Notes: generated by a model not told the origin, from the letters alone. A stretch of 16,016 bases of DNA from JALYSX01 sp035544315 (GCA_035544315.1 DATKGB010000099.1:1-16016); one strand, 5' to 3'; positions 7,614 to 16,016 are shown, numbered from the stretch's first letter. Numbers and translations: made by a program.

Positions 7614-8865
7614 GCGGGTCGTCCTAGCCGCGTTGATCGGCGGGTACCCGGTGCTGTCACTGGCGCAGGCGCCGGTGCCGCTAACGTTGACGGCGGCGAT
7701 CGCTCGCGCACAGACGGCGAGCTTCGACGTGCGACTTGCCCAAGCCGATCTTGAGGCGTCGCTCGCGCGCGTTGCGGGTTCGCGCGCGAACCTTCTGCCG
7801 CAAATCGGCGTATCTGGAACGACGATGAACGGCGGAATCGCGCAACTGGGCATGCCCATCGCTCAACAGACCTATCTGTCCCTGTCCGCATCGGTGCCGC
7901 TGTTCGTTCCCGCAGACTCGCAAACCGCGCGCGCGTCGGCGTTCGCGGCCCAAGGCGCAGCCTTTGATGCTTCACGAAGCCAGAATGACGCCGCTTATGC
8001 CGCGACCCTTGGTTACGAGCGCGTGTTGCTCTCCGAGGCGATCGTCTCGTCGCGACGGCTAACGGTAGACTACCAGCAGCGGCGATCTGCACAGGTGGCG
8101 TTGCGCTTTCGCTCCGGGGCGGCGCCTCGCTACGAAGCGCTGCAGGCTGGCGCCGCCCTTGCACAAGCGCGTCGTTCTCTCGAGGACGGCGCGGCCGATC
8201 GCGACGAGGCGCTTGCCGACCTTGAAGTCATTCTCGACCTGCCGATCGACCCGTCGCTGCAGCTCGCCGACACGCTCGTTCCCCTTCCGACAACCGAGCA
8301 GGTCGACGGCATTCGGCAGCGCGCGCTGGCGCAACGCCCAGAGATCTTGGACGCTCAAGCGCAAGTTGATGCGGCCGCGGCCCGCTTGGCCGCGGCTCGA
8401 AATCGATATCTGCCCGCGGTCGGGGCAAACGCACAAACCTATACGGGTCGCTCAAATCCGGACTTAGGCGCCCACGGATACCAAGTCGGGGTGACGGCGT
8501 CGCTGCCCCTTCTCGATGGTGGCGCGCGCGGTGCGGACGTTACCGAGATGGAAGCAGCCGTCAAGCGCGCGCGGATCCTAGTCGAGCAAGCTCGTCGATC
8601 CGTCGAGCGTGACGTTGCAAACGCGTGGCGCGAATACGTCGCATCTCAGGGCAATCTCGATCTCGCGCGAACCCAGGCTACGGCCGCCGCCGAAGAGTTA
8701 CGCATCGCCGCATTGCGCGAGCGTGCCGGCAAAGGCATCGCCTTGGAGACATTAGCGGCGCTTTCCGACGACGCTGGGGCGCGCGAAGACGTCCTTCGCG
8801 CTGTCGCGCGCCTGAACGATGCCGTCGCTGCCTTGCGGCACTCTGAAACGGATACTATTAACTAG
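7606..8865 (+). CDS. TolC family outer-membrane efflux channel (OEP)
   Basis: A 419-residue TolC/OprM-type protein. The ATG at 7606 is chosen because GAGG (7596-7599) lies six bases upstream and because a signal peptide follows at once (MLRRVVLAALIGGYPVLSLAQA, cleavage near residue 22); the frame is open slightly further upstream, to 7570. The two internal OEP repeats are visible: ANLLPQIGVSG (61-71) with SVPLF (96-100), and RYLPAVGANAQ (267-277) with SLPLLDGGARGADV (299-312). Between and after them are long Ala/Gln/Arg-rich helices that form the periplasmic tunnel. It provides the exit duct for the RND pump encoded just upstream. The gene overlaps the pump gene by 8 bp and is followed after 13 bases by the lipoprotein gene. 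Confidence 0.95.
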   Translation: MLRRVVLAALIGGYPVLSLAQAPVPLTLTAAIARAQTASFDVRLAQADLEASLARVAGSRANLLPQIGVSGTTMNGGIAQLGMPIAQQTYLSLSASVPLFVPADSQTARASAFAAQGAAFDASRSQNDAAYAATLGYERVLLSEAIVSSRRLTVDYQQRRSAQVALRFRSGAAPRYEALQAGAALAQARRSLEDGAADRDEALADLEVILDLPIDPSLQLADTLVPLPTTEQVDGIRQRALAQRPEILDAQAQVDAAAARLAAARNRYLPAVGANAQTYTGRSNPDLGAHGYQVGVTASLPLLDGGARGADVTEMEAAVKRARILVEQARRSVERDVANAWREYVASQGNLDLARTQATAAAEELRIAALRERAGKGIALETLAALSDDAGAREDVLRAVARLNDAVAALRHSETDTIN

Positions 8866-8878
8866 AAAGGAACACTCG

Positions 8879-9241
8879 ATGAAACGGCTCCTCACCTTGG
8901 CTACTCTCTCGCTTCTCGCCGCGTGCGGCGGTGGCCATTCGGCTAACGCCCTTTCGATCGCTACCACTTTTTCGCCCGATCCCATGCGACAAGGAACGGA
9001 AACGCTGACGGTCCATCTACAGGACGCAAACGCCCAGGCCGTCAAGGGCGCCGTCGTAAAGGTCACTACGACGATGCCGATGATGTCGATGTCCGGACCA
9101 AGCGTCGTCGCGGTCGACAAAGGCGATGGCGCCTATACGGCGACGTTTGTGGTACAGTACGCAACAAAATGGGTGTTCGCGATCACCGCCACTCAAGGTG
9201 ACAAGACCGCCTCTGCTACGGTCAACCGCGACGCCAAGTAA
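8879..9241 (+). CDS. YtkA/FixH-like small lipoprotein, Met-rich
   Basis: A 120-residue protein from ATG 8879, with AAAGGAA (8866-8872) as ribosome-binding site. The signal ends in a lipobox, LAAC (C16), so the mature protein is probably anchored to a membrane. The rest looks like one immunoglobulin-like beta-sandwich of the YtkA/FixH type: TLTVHLQDANAQAVKGAVV, then a methionine cluster TTMPMMSMSGP (M66, M68, M69, M71), then GDGAYTATFVVQYATKW. Proteins of this kind often sit beside copper or heavy-metal efflux genes, and exposed Met clusters suit soft metals such as Cu(I) or Ag(I). It is the last gene of the efflux operon and could pass substrate to the pump or sense it. Fold assignment is moderate; metal binding is inference. 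Confidence 0.72.
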   Translation: MKRLLTLATLSLLAACGGGHSANALSIATTFSPDPMRQGTETLTVHLQDANAQAVKGAVVKVTTTMPMMSMSGPSVVAVDKGDGAYTATFVVQYATKWVFAITATQGDKTASATVNRDAK

Positions 9242-9251
9242 GCGAGGCGTG

Positions 9252-9286
9252 AAAACGTATCGCTGCGCGGCTTGCGAAGGCCAGCG
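9252..9286 (-). terminator. weak hairpin between convergent operons
   Basis: Positions 9261-9286 can fold as CGCT/AGCG plus GGCTT/AAG(G)CC around a GCG loop, with an asymmetric GCGC bulge. In the leftward direction a run of four T (complement of A9252-9255) follows about five bases later. This could end the minus-strand operon. Nothing better was seen in the 147 bases between the two convergent gene ends. Confidence 0.22.
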
Positions 9287-9388
9287 CGAGCGGCGAACCG
9301 CGTCGGGAGCGCGTGCGATGTCGATGCCGTTCCACAGAATGCTTCCCGACGTCGGCAACATGACGGTCGAAACGATGCGGGTTGCGGA

Positions 9389-10036
9389 TCAGCCAATCGG
9401 CCAAATGGCAAAGACTACTCCGACCAGAGCAACAAATGTGCCGCTGATCACCTCTCCGTATTTTTCGAACTTTCCGAGCGAAAACGAACGAAGTGCCGCG
9501 CTGGAATAGATGCACAACGTCATGTACGTGGCTATCGTACTTGCGGCGAACAGCACCGACATCAAGGCCAATTGCGCGATTCCAAACTTCGCGGCTGCGA
9601 AGAATGTCGGGATGCCCTCGACCATCGGAGAAGACCCGAGAATCAGCATCAACGTCATGCGAGAGCCGGCAGCCTTATGATGGTGATCGTGTCCGGAAGG
9701 CCCATGCTCGCGGGCGTTGGCCGCTCGCATCTCGCGCACCGATGAGAGCGCGAGCCAACCACCAAACGCTACGAGCAGAATGCTCGATGCAACCGAGACG
9801 TAGTGTCCGAAACGCACTGCAAAAGCGAGCCCTGCGAGCCAGACGACGACCCCGATTGCTAGCGTTGAAATGGTATGGCCGAGGCCGGCTCCGAAAGCTG
9901 CGCGCCCCGTCTGGGCGCTGGTCCAGCCGCGCTGGCGCGCCATGAGCGTAATAGGAACCCAGTGATCAGGAACGATGGTGTGGAGGATGCCGACCGCTAC
10001 AACGGTTACCAGCAGTAGAATTTGTTGGTTCAACAT
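9389..10036 (-). CDS. NiCoT/NicO-like membrane transporter with His-rich loop
   Basis: A 215-residue protein with about six hydrophobic segments. The first helix carries ILHTIVPDHW, in which H19 and D24-H25 form an HX4DH motif, the signature of nickel/cobalt permeases (NiCoT, RcnA, NicO relatives). A second His (H54) lies in GLGHTISTLA. The central cytosolic or periplasmic loop contains GHDHHHK (H116, H118-H120), a likely metal-binding stretch as in RcnA-type exporters. The ATG at 10036 is used because the protein begins directly with a membrane segment there; the frame is open to 10195 but that part overlaps the beta-propeller gene and is low-complexity. No strong ribosome-binding site is visible. 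It lies 25 bases downstream of the beta-propeller gene. Direction of transport and metal are unknown; UreH/TauE-like proteins are an alternative reading. Confidence 0.72.
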   Translation of the reverse strand: MLNQQILLLVTVVAVGILHTIVPDHWVPITLMARQRGWTSAQTGRAAFGAGLGHTISTLAIGVVVWLAGLAFAVRFGHYVSVASSILLVAFGGWLALSSVREMRAANAREHGPSGHDHHHKAAGSRMTLMLILGSSPMVEGIPTFFAAAKFGIAQLALMSVLFAASTIATYMTLCIYSSAALRSFSLGKFEKYGEVISGTFVALVGVVFAIWPIG

Positions 10037-10061
10037 CGCACGCGGTGAAAACGCTGCCTCG

Positions 10062-10979
10062 CTATGGCGTGTATGTGAAGCCTTGTATGAACGCCGCGCC
10101 GGTTGCGCGCACCGACCAGACGCCCCAGATCGTCCCCGTTTTGGGATCGATCGCGACGGTGTGAATGCCCGGTGAAACGTCGATTTGACCCACAACTTTC
10201 GGTGGGTTGGTGCCGTCGTTGGCGATCAAGATGATCTTGCCGCCGCCGGCACATGCCATGAGATGGGTCTGGTGGTCCAGGTCGCACTGATCGATGCGAT
10301 CGGCCGGCATGTCGATCGTGGACAGATGCTTTCCGCCCGACGTGTAAACCGAAAGTTTGCCGTTGGTGCCGCCTACGAGCAATTGATCGAAGGTTGGATC
10401 GTACTGTAGCGGGTGGTTGTGCGAGATCTCGGGCGTCGGAATCGTACGCGTCACCGCCAGAGTCGTGGGATCGATTACGGCGATCTCGCTCAGCGTGTCG
10501 ATGTTTTGATAGATTTCGTGGGTCTGCGGATTGATTTGGATGTATTCAGGCTTGTGCCCCGGTAAAGCAACGGTGCCGATTTGTTTGAATGTTTTGGAAT
10601 CGATAACGAAAATGCGCGTCCCGTCGTCTTCATCGCCGTAGATGCGCCCGTTGCCCGGGTCGTACGCGATTGCGTCGACCGGTCCGTCGACTGCAACGCG
10701 CCGCAGCTCTCGCAGCGTTACGGGATCGACTTCCGAGAGCGCCTTACCATCGCCGTCGCCGGTATAGACACGCCCGGTCGCCGAATCTGGAGCGCTGCCT
10801 GCCACCGGCCCTATCGTTACGGTACCCACGATTGCGCCGGTCTGGGCGTTGACGATCAGCAGCGACGACGCACCGCCGTGGGCGGCATAGACGCGCTGGT
10901 TCGCCGCGTCGACGGTCACGTAGTCGAAGCCGCCGGAGCCGGGGACCGAAACAGGGGGCGCCATAGGAATGATCGGCAT
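10062..10979 (-). CDS. YVTN-type beta-propeller repeat protein
   Basis: A 305-residue protein built of about seven repeating blades of the pattern hydrophobic strand, D-x-x-x-x-x-h-Y, then hhVID-x-x-T. Examples are YVTVDAANQRVYAAHG (20-35), AIAYDPGNGRIYGDEDD (103-119), IFVIDSKTFKQIGTVALPG (123-141), IAVIDPTTLAVTRTI (166-180) and TVAIDPKTGTIWGVW (274-288). Such propellers serve as binding scaffolds, often exported and often next to redox or metal systems; no catalytic motif is visible. The ATG at 10979 has a strong ribosome-binding site (GAGGAG, complement of 10988-10993) eight bases away. No signal peptide is present from this start, which is odd for the family and leaves localisation open. 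It is the first gene of a two-gene minus-strand operon with the NiCoT-like transporter. Confidence 0.85.
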   Translation of the reverse strand: MPIIPMAPPVSVPGSGGFDYVTVDAANQRVYAAHGGASSLLIVNAQTGAIVGTVTIGPVAGSAPDSATGRVYTGDGDGKALSEVDPVTLRELRRVAVDGPVDAIAYDPGNGRIYGDEDDGTRIFVIDSKTFKQIGTVALPGHKPEYIQINPQTHEIYQNIDTLSEIAVIDPTTLAVTRTIPTPEISHNHPLQYDPTFDQLLVGGTNGKLSVYTSGGKHLSTIDMPADRIDQCDLDHQTHLMACAGGGKIILIANDGTNPPKVVGQIDVSPGIHTVAIDPKTGTIWGVWSVRATGAAFIQGFTYTP

Positions 10980-11033
10980 ACGCTTTTCTCCTCTTTTTGC
11001 AGCGGCTCTCCAAATTTTGCTTTCAATATGCTA

Positions 11034-11039
11034 TTTATA
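11034..11039 (-). promoter_or_regulatory. candidate -10 element for the beta-propeller/transporter operon
   Basis: The minus strand reads TATAAA here, in an AT-rich patch within GC-rich surroundings. It would place the transcript start near 11027 and give a leader of about 48 bases containing the GAGGAG ribosome-binding site. No good -35 hexamer is visible at the right distance, so the call rests on the -10 alone. Confidence 0.3.
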
Positions 11040-11114
11040 CCGGCCGCGGCAGGCCCCTTTGCGATATTTCGGCCAAGCCAATGAGGCGCTCGCCAGGCCT
11101 TCCGACACTTCTCT

Positions 11115-12398
<1,284 letters not shown>

Positions 12399-12424
12399 GC
12401 AAGCGAGCCGTGAGGAGGCAGCCG

Positions 12425-12449
12425 GGACGGCCACAAGGCCGATCCGTCC
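12425..12449 (+). other. intercistronic hairpin
   Basis: GGACGG (12425-12430) pairs with CCGTCC (12444-12449), with an inner CC/GG pair around ACAA. No T-tract follows, so it is not a standard terminator. It sits in the 73-base gap between the helicase and transglycosylase genes, and an unused AGGAGG (12413-12418) lies just before it. Confidence 0.25.
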
Positions 12450-12471
12450 GGCCGAAGAAGTGGATGGGTCG

Positions 12472-12945
12472 ATGAAACGGCTGCTAGGAGCCCTCGCGCT
12501 CGTGAGCCTCGTCTGCGGCTGCAGCGGCGGGGGCTATCTGCCCTTTGCGCCGCACGCCCTCGATCCCGCGCAAATCGACGCGCTCGTCACCAGCGAGGCC
12601 TACAGCCAAGGCGTCCCGCGCAGCTTGGTGCGCGCGGTCCTGATGGCCGAATCGGCCGGCGATCCCAACGCGATCAGCAATGCGGGCGCCGAAGGCTTGA
12701 TGCAATTGATGCCCGGAACCGCCGCCGGTTGCGGCATCAGCAATCCGTTCGATCCACAGCAGAACGTGCAATGCGGTACCTCGTACCTGCACGGATTGCT
12801 CGCACGCTATCATAACGACGTCACCATGGCGGTGGCGGCCTATAACGCCGGCCCGGGCGCGGTCGACGCGTATCACGGCGTGCCTCCGTATGCCGAGACG
12901 CAAGCGTACGTAGCGCGCGTCCTTACCGCTTACAACAGCCCGTAA
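12472..12945 (+). CDS. lytic transglycosylase lipoprotein (SLT family 1 domain)
   Basis: A 157-residue protein from ATG 12472. A hydrophobic signal ends in VCGC, with C17 the likely lipidated Cys (C15 is less likely), so it is probably an envelope lipoprotein. The rest is one compact Slt70-type catalytic domain: AVLMAESAGDPNAIS with the catalytic Glu (E60), GLMQLMPGTA (75-84), AVAAYNAGPGAVDAY (120-134) and YAETQAYVARV (140-150). Such enzymes cleave the MurNAc-GlcNAc bond of peptidoglycan to form 1,6-anhydro ends. C87 and C101 may form a disulfide. It is among the smallest forms of the family, without accessory domains. The ribosome-binding site is weak (GGATGGG). It lies 14 bases before the LPS permease gene, so it is probably in the same transcript. 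Confidence 0.93.
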   Translation: MKRLLGALALVSLVCGCSGGGYLPFAPHALDPAQIDALVTSEAYSQGVPRSLVRAVLMAESAGDPNAISNAGAEGLMQLMPGTAAGCGISNPFDPQQNVQCGTSYLHGLLARYHNDVTMAVAAYNAGPGAVDAYHGVPPYAETQAYVARVLTAYNSP

Positions 12946-12959
12946 CGGAGCCCCCTTCC

Positions 12960-14117
12960 GTGGCCACAGCAACCGGAACGCGTCCACTTCCGCGGTTTGG
13001 CACACGCTCGTTTCGCTTGCCGCTGCTGGACTCGTACCTGCTGCGCGAGATGCTCGGGCCGTTCTTCTTTGCCTCGGGAGCGTTCTTCGTCTTTTGGGCG
13101 CTGAATATCTTAGTGGTCGCGGCCGACTACATCGTCAACGGGCACGCGCCGTTCTTCCTAGGCTTGCGCTTCATCATCTTCCGAATGCCGCAGGCCATTC
13201 CGATGGCCTTTCCATTCGGCACGCTGTTCGCATCGCTGTTGGCGATGAGCCGTTTGATGGCCGACAACGAAATCACCGCGATTCGCACGTCGGGCGTGCC
13301 GCTGTGGCGTTTGGTTCTCACGCCGATCCTCTTCGGCTTCGCGGCGTTTGGCTTGACCTACGCAATGAACGAATACGTCGCACCGCCGTCGGTCGATCTC
13401 TCGACGCGCACGTTCTACCAAATCATTTATCACACCGACACGCTCCCCGTCGAACCGCAGTTCTTCCGTAAGGATGCCGACACCGGCAACGTCTTCTACG
13501 TCACCAACGTCGCGCCGGACAACAAAACGATGACCGGCGTTCAGCTCTTCGAACCTGGCCGTTCGGGGTATTGGAGCCGGACGATTCAGGCCAAGACCGC
13601 CACCGTCAATGGCTCGAACTTGGTGCTACAAGCCGCTATCATCACCAACTACAACGCGGACGGTGACGAAACCACACAAGAGGTCAGCACCAAACCGATT
13701 CTGATCGGACTACCGCTGGGGGAGACCGCAGCGCAGTTTACCCAACTCGCCAACAGCGATTCGTGGACGATGTCGAGCAAGGCGCTCAAGACGCAGGTCC
13801 AACTCGAAAAGATGCAAGGCATCGGGGGCTCGACGCTGGGGTCGCTGGAGATCAACCTCGCCAACAAGGTTGCCTGGCCGTTCGCGTGCGTGATCGGGGT
13901 CTTTATCGCGGTGCCGCTCTCAATACTGTTCGGCAAGCGCGGGCGCACGCTCTCGGCCGCCCTGGCAATTCTCATGCTGGGCGTGTATTTTGTCTTCATG
14001 TCAGTCGCGACGGCCTTCGGGCGCAACGGCGCGTTCAACCCGTACGTAGCGGCCTGGGTGCCCAACGTGATCCTCGGTGGCGCCGGCCTCTACATGCTTT
14101 GGCTGGAAGAACATTAG
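12960..14117 (+). CDS. LptF/LptG family LPS export permease (YjgP/YjgQ)
   Basis: A 385-residue protein from GTG 12960, with GGAG (12947-12950) nine bases upstream. It has the family topology: N-terminal membrane segments around 32-55, 82-100 and 116-137, a large periplasmic beta-jellyroll region (about 140-300), and C-terminal segments around 306-328, 335-358 and 364-381. Conserved motifs are LLDSYLLREMLGPFF near the start, AIPMAFPFGTLFASLLAMSRL, and NEITAIRTSGVPLWRLVLTP, the usual coupling-helix region that contacts the LptB ATPase. It extracts LPS from the inner membrane and passes it to the Lpt bridge. E. coli uses an LptF-LptG heterodimer; only one permease is visible here, so either the partner is elsewhere or this one pairs with itself. 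It is followed four bases later by the LptD-like gene. Confidence 0.93.
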   Translation: MATATGTRPLPRFGTRSFRLPLLDSYLLREMLGPFFFASGAFFVFWALNILVVAADYIVNGHAPFFLGLRFIIFRMPQAIPMAFPFGTLFASLLAMSRLMADNEITAIRTSGVPLWRLVLTPILFGFAAFGLTYAMNEYVAPPSVDLSTRTFYQIIYHTDTLPVEPQFFRKDADTGNVFYVTNVAPDNKTMTGVQLFEPGRSGYWSRTIQAKTATVNGSNLVLQAAIITNYNADGDETTQEVSTKPILIGLPLGETAAQFTQLANSDSWTMSSKALKTQVQLEKMQGIGGSTLGSLEINLANKVAWPFACVIGVFIAVPLSILFGKRGRTLSAALAILMLGVYFVFMSVATAFGRNGAFNPYVAAWVPNVILGGAGLYMLWLEEH

Positions 14118-14121
14118 CCGC

Positions 14122-16016
14122 GTGGTGACGGCGCGCCGCAGCGTCTGCACGCTACTCTGCCTCGCGCTGCTGTATAGTGGCGCGATTCCCGGCGGTGCGA
14201 CGACGCCGGCGGATTCTTCTACGGCCGCAAGCGCGCTATCACTCTTTGAAGGCCAACGGTGTCAGATCGCGCAGGTTACGCCGACCGATACTCCGTCGCC
14301 CTCGCCGTCGGCGGTTCCCACGCCGGCGTTCCCGCCGCAGCAGCGCGGGCCGGCGCAGTTGTATTCGACGCCGCGTCCGCAATCGTCGGTGACGCCGCCA
14401 CCGGTACCCACCCCGACGCCCAATCCCAACGGGTCGCCCGGTACGATCTACCTCATCAGGGGCGCTGAATCGCCGCCGCCGATCACGCCCGCCGGCCACG
14501 CCGCGCCGGCGCCGTCGACGATTCCGTCGAGCGCGCCCACGTTGCCGCCCGGAATGATCGGCTTACTAGCCGACAAAGTCGACGGCAACGTCGAGCTCGG
14601 CAAACCCGGGTACGCGACCGGTAACGTGCACATCTTCTACGGGACCGACGAACTGGTCGGCGATAAAGCCTATTTCGACGGCGCTCGCTCGGTGAAGGTT
14701 ACGGGCCATCCCTACCTGATCAATCACGCCAAGGATTCGACCTTGAGCGGCGACGAGATCGACTTCGATACGATCGATCAGACCTCCAGAATCACCAATG
14801 CCGTCGGCACCAGCAACGAAGGGCTCGAGCAAGGCCTCGTTCATTTCAAGAGCGATCTCATGCACACCGACCCCGACGGCGTCGGGCATGGTACCAAAGC
14901 CTACGTCACGACCTGCGAAAATCCGCGCGGCGGTTATCACCTCACGGGCAAGACGGTCACCTATTATCCGGGCGACAAGATCGTCATCACCAAAGTGATC
15001 TTGTGGCTGGGGGCGGCGGCGGTGTTTTTTCTGCCTCGCGTCGTGATTCCGTTGCGCACGATCGTCGATGAAACACGGCGCCCGTCGTTCTTTCCCGAGA
15101 TCGGTTACGATCAGTACGAAGGTGCCTACGTCAAGGCAAAATTGGGCTTCGGCAAGGACCTTTATTATTACGGCTACTACCGCGTCGAGTTTTTCACCAA
15201 AGTCGGCCTGGGCCTGGGGTACGTCGGCACGCTAGCCAAGAAAAACGGGCGCCGCGCCGCCGCCATCAATTATTACGGAATCCACGATCGGCGGACCAAC
15301 ACCTCGTCGCACAACCTGTCGCTCCAAGAGCAAGAGAATTTCTCCCAAGCGCTGCGAGGAAACTTCAACTTCAACTATCAGAGCAACTACGGCCCGCTCA
15401 CGGCGGTGCCGGCCAATACCTCGCTCAACGCAACCATCGTGCATACGACCTCGCATTCGTCGCAAGATTATCAGTTCAACCGATCCGCTGTGGGGACGCA
15501 ATCCTCCAGCGACGCGTTTAGTTTTTCCGATTCAAACCAATTAACCCAAGCGCTCAGCCAGAGCGAAAACGTCTCGCTGACGCGCAGCTCGTCAGCTTAT
15601 GGGGGAGTCGAGCAAAGCACCGCCGGCGCGCACGTCACGACCTTGACCCACTTGCAAACCAAGGCGATCGATTATTCGATGACGTTCGACAAATCGTTCT
15701 CACAAACACCGTCGGGCGTCGACAGACTTCCCGAACTGCAAATTCGTCCCTACCTGTTTTTTCCACACTTCATCTTCCCGGTGTCATCCCAGTTCACGAT
15801 CGGCAATTACAGCGAACCGGCCAACGGTTTCGCCACGTCGCGCGCCGATTTGGATTTCTCGCTGGGGCCCGCGCTCTACAAGGTATTCGGCAGCGATTTT
15901 CAGGCTAATCTGCACGTCGACCAATATGCGTACGGAACCGGCGACCTCAAGGCCGCAATCACGCAAATGATGAGCCTGTCGACGCCGCTGGGTTCCCACT
16001 TCGTCAACTCGATATC
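14122..16016 (+). CDS. lptD: LptD/OstA-type LPS-assembly outer-membrane protein (5' part, cut by window edge)
   Basis: One frame stays open from GTG 14122 (or GTG 14125) through the last base, giving 631 residues without a stop. Order: signal peptide (about 1-26), a Pro/Ser/Thr-rich linker (about 50-142), an OstA/LptA-like beta-jellyroll (about 146-290, with MIGLLADKVDGNVELGKPG and ATGNVHIFYGTDELVGDKAYFD), the hallmark YVTTCENPRGGYHLTGK (261-277, C265) and the junction WLGAAAVFFLPRVVIP (295-310). After that come alternating aromatic/polar beta strands of the C-terminal barrel. LptD receives LPS from the Lpt bridge and inserts it in the outer leaflet. The start is four bases after the permease stop, so the two are likely co-translated. 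The Pro-rich linker is not typical of proteobacterial LptD. Family call is firm; the exact start is less so. Confidence 0.9.
   Translation, partial: MVTARRSVCTLLCLALLYSGAIPGGATTPADSSTAASALSLFEGQRCQIAQVTPTDTPSPSPSAVPTPAFPPQQRGPAQLYSTPRPQSSVTPPPVPTPTPNPNGSPGTIYLIRGAESPPPITPAGHAAPAPSTIPSSAPTLPPGMIGLLADKVDGNVELGKPGYATGNVHIFYGTDELVGDKAYFDGARSVKVTGHPYLINHAKDSTLSGDEIDFDTIDQTSRITNAVGTSNEGLEQGLVHFKSDLMHTDPDGVGHGTKAYVTTCENPRGGYHLTGKTVTYYPGDKIVITKVILWLGAAAVFFLPRVVIPLRTIVDETRRPSFFPEIGYDQYEGAYVKAKLGFGKDLYYYGYYRVEFFTKVGLGLGYVGTLAKKNGRRAAAINYYGIHDRRTNTSSHNLSLQEQENFSQALRGNFNFNYQSNYGPLTAVPANTSLNATIVHTTSHSSQDYQFNRSAVGTQSSSDAFSFSDSNQLTQALSQSENVSLTRSSSAYGGVEQSTAGAHVTTLTHLQTKAIDYSMTFDKSFSQTPSGVDRLPELQIRPYLFFPHFIFPVSSQFTIGNYSEPANGFATSRADLDFSLGPALYKVFGSDFQANLHVDQYAYGTGDLKAAITQMMSLSTPLGSHFVNSI

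Noticed and set aside
9126..9509. Plus-strand frame across the gap between the convergent operons
   Set aside because: No recognisable domain, no good start signal, and it is antisense to the transporter 3' end.
10037..10195. N-terminal extension of the NiCoT-like transporter
   Set aside because: Basic, low-complexity residues that overlap the beta-propeller gene; the membrane domain begins directly at ATG 10036.
14177..14499. Arg/Pro-rich open frames on both strands at the lptD start
   Set aside because: They are by-products of the proline-rich linker codons of lptD in other frames.

Overview
The window is a gene-dense, GC-rich stretch of a diderm (LPS-type) bacterial chromosome. An outer membrane is shown directly by an LptF/LptG-type permease followed by an LptD/OstA-type protein, a TolC-family outer-membrane channel and two apparent lipoproteins. 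GTG and TTG starts are common, genes are tightly overlapped, and the palindrome CGATCG recurs about 45 times. The overall look resembles deep-branching GC-rich diderms such as Candidatus Eremiobacterota (WPS-2), but that placement is an impression, not a demonstrated result. No tRNA, rRNA, CRISPR array or insertion sequence was seen, and no stretch longer than 300 bases lacks a gene.

Region 1 (1-1443): possible tail of an upstream gene, a promoter, an Uma2-family putative nuclease and, overlapping it by 41 bp, a membrane protein with an HEAGH motif that looks like an M50-type site-2 protease relative.

Region 2 (about 1585-9241): the most interesting part. It is a compact six-gene, 7.6-kb, apparently single operon: BlaI/MecI-family repressor, M56 (BlaR1/MecR1-type) membrane metallopeptidase, RND membrane-fusion protein, RND pump, TolC-family channel and a small Met-rich YtkA/FixH-like lipoprotein. 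The first four junctions are overlaps of one to a few bases and the last gap is 13 nt. A near-textbook BlaI-type inverted repeat (CTAC...GTAG core) abuts the repressor start codon. The arrangement implies that the repressor/protease pair, known for beta-lactamase control, here governs a complete tripartite efflux pump. The signal sensed is unknown because the M56 protein has no extracellular sensor domain. The Met cluster of the lipoprotein hints at a metal such as copper or silver.

Region 3 (9389-10979, minus strand): a convergent two-gene operon of a YVTN-type beta-propeller protein and a NiCoT/NicO-like transporter with an HX4DH motif and a His-rich loop. This strengthens a metal-homeostasis reading of the neighbourhood.

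Region 4 (11115-16016, plus strand): an RhlE-like DEAD-box RNA helicase with a puzzling start, a lytic-transglycosylase lipoprotein, an LptF/LptG permease and the 5' 1.9 kb of lptD, which runs off the window. This is an envelope-biogenesis cluster: the glycosidase trims peptidoglycan, the permease extracts LPS from the inner membrane and LptD inserts it into the outer leaflet.
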